The translations under genes and the position numbers were made by a program. Below are positions 62,487 through 64,000 of a stretch of 64,000 nt of DNA, piece by piece. This stretch comes from Salticus scenicus (taxonomy: Eukaryota > Arthropoda > Arachnida > Araneae > Salticidae): assembly GCA_963930645.1 (NCBI GenBank), contig OZ005648.1, positions 103,702,167 to 103,766,166 on the forward strand, written 5' to 3'. Position 1 is the first letter of the stretch, and every line of letters begins with the position of its first letter. A model generated the notes under the pieces. That model saw only the letters and a list, made by a program, of their open reading frames with translations. It ran no database searches and was not told the DNA's origin.

Positions 62487-63680
62487 ACTGGTGGAGGTTT
62501 AAAAGTACAGGTATTTTCATCTGGCACTTCTGAACGTAAATTGCTCATTTTTCTTTTTATACAGTTGATTTTTACTGATTTAGTGATTAATGAATTACTA
62601 AGTTACAATAAATAAAGTAAATAGTAAGCTGAGGGGGAAAAAATGGTATTAAAAATTAACAAGTTGTATGGAACTATTCTACTATGTGTAATAAGTTTCA
62701 GAAATTTAGAGCAATGCGAGCTTTACATAAGTTATTAAAAAAAAAAAAAAAAAAAAAGAGTAAAGCAGGTGTGTATTTACCGTGTAATGGTTTTTGCCGG
62801 TTTTTACTATCTTGGCCAAAACATGTCTTTCCTATGGTTTTTACCACCTTCAGAGAAAATAAAATTCCTATTTTTTTTTTTTTTTTTTTATTTATTTATT
62901 TTCCCCCAAAAACCTTCGGGACATATTTTAAAATTTTTAGTTCTCATTTTCCCAATATTATTTACTATGAAATTTCCATTCTTTCATCCATTTTTAACAA
63001 CAATATTTTGAAAATAAAAATAAAAAAATAAAAAAAGCAATGTTGACAACATGAAAATTGTTTTAAATTACATGATCAGTTTAACCATTTATCAGTTACA
63101 AACATTTTTTTCTGTCACTCAATAGTTGAAATAAAAGGCTAATGTGACAATCTTTATTTAAAAAAAAAAAAAAAAAAATGGAAAATAATATTACTCAATA
63201 ACCATAGAGTTAAAATATATACATATATATATTTTTAATTTATTATTATATTACTTAGTTTATATTATTTAATTATTATTATTTTATTAAATTTAATTAT
63301 TTTTTAATTCCTACCTTCACCTACTATTGTTTTTATCAGTTATTAAACAGATAAAATACTACACAGCTAAAGGATTGATGAACTAATGTTTTTAAAATAC
63401 TTGCAATAGATATTGTTTCATACTAAGAAATGAGACCCAAAAATATGGCTTCAATAAAAAGTATTTAGTTTGGTAATAACATAAATTAAGAAAACCTCGA
63501 CAGCTTTTCCAAAAGAAAATATAGGTGCTTTCTTCTTCAGGAATCATATTTAAGCAACCTCACTAAAAACAAGGTCAACTTTTCTTTCGTTGATAAAATT
63601 AGATAAATATTTTTCTCATCAAAAAGTAAATTAACTATTAAATTGAGATTTTTTTTTTTTTTTTTTTTTTTTACAACAAG
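62026..63680. other. Low-complexity A+T-rich spacer
   Basis: Homopolymer runs at about 62350-62374 (A, then GAAGAAG), 62452-62482 (T), 62738-62757 (A), 62871-62889 (T), 63160-63178 (A) and 63650-63671 (T). Frames of 80-115 codons depend on these runs and are not credible genes. Confidence 0.5.
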
Positions 63681-64000
63681 CATAAAAGTAAAAATTAAAA
63701 AATCAGAAATTACATTTTTTATTTTACTAGCCCAAAGAAGCTCTATCACCAAATAGATTAGAATCTTTGGAATTGCCGCGTATGTATTGTCATCTGATGA
63801 CTAAGTTTAATAAGTTTTAATTGCAAAAAAACTAGTTTCTCATCTTGTCATTGGCTCTTTTAAATTGCGCAAAATTCTATTTATCGGTAATATCTTTAGT
63901 AAATAATTTAAAATAATTTTTTGTTCACGCATAAAAAAATAAATAAATAAATAATAATAAATCAGAAATTACATTGTTTATTTTATTACCCAAAGAACTG
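63681..64000 (+). repeat. Direct repeat running off the window end
   Basis: AATCAGAAATTACATTTTTT...TTTTACTAGCCCAAAGAAGCT (about 63701-63742) recurs as AATCAGAAATTACATTGTTT...TTTATTACCCAAAGAACTG (63960-64000), about 259 bp apart, suggesting a tandem repeat that continues beyond the window. Confidence 0.65.

Overview
The window looks like gene-poor, strongly A+T-rich nuclear DNA from an arthropod, most likely a spider (Araneae). The main argument is a non-LTR retrotransposon fragment at 41.05-42.48 kb: its RNase H domain and C-terminal Cys/His motif read like elements I know from orb-weaver genomes. Long poly(A)/poly(T) runs, (TA)n tracts and very dense foldback elements fit this. The species assignment is inference. 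I found no convincing host protein-coding gene, no rRNA and no intact tRNA. Nearly all unshaded open frames fall in repeats or low-complexity DNA.

Layout. 0-16.6 kb: satellite-like monomers (0.1-1.7 kb), nested foldback elements (3.3-5.1 kb), a mariner transposase relic split by a small element (5.3-5.9 kb), an ancient tandem repeat built on an AACCGACTTCA motif (6.5-7.6 kb), a hairpin-forming inverted repeat (8.0-8.9 kb), a composite of terminal motif plus tandem arrays (9.1-11.8 kb), and a foldback element (15.5-16.6 kb). 17-24.5 kb: a TTAA-flanked element, then a 1.4 kb tandem duplication whose first copy took in two later insertions, then a cluster of small DNA transposons. 26-29.5 kb: a second TTAA-flanked element and a 2.1 kb near-palindrome whose arms act as empty-site controls for two small insertions. 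31.0-33.8 kb: a 2.8 kb (GTCT)n...(TA)n element with an internal ~420 bp higher-order repeat. 34-41 kb: dispersed repeats, a decayed Mutator-like transposase on the minus strand (38.68-36.66 kb), and a foldback element hosting a TTAA element. 41-42.5 kb: the retrotransposon. 42.6-51.5 kb: two satellite arrays in opposite orientation (about 174 bp monomers in a 633-664 bp higher-order unit) around a block of nested foldback elements. 51.5-64 kb: dispersed repeats, a tRNA-Ile-like relic at 53.6 kb, more nested elements and a GC-rich minisatellite.

Working together. The elements do not form a pathway. They form a record of insertions. Transposase relics of three types (mariner, Mutator-like, non-LTR RNase H) are present, but every small foldback element is non-autonomous. 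The most interesting pattern is a crowd of roughly 160-210 bp foldback elements that share an internal core (GGCGGGGC / CACACCAGT / TTTTAGAG) but carry several different terminal sequences. No enzyme in the window can be linked to them.
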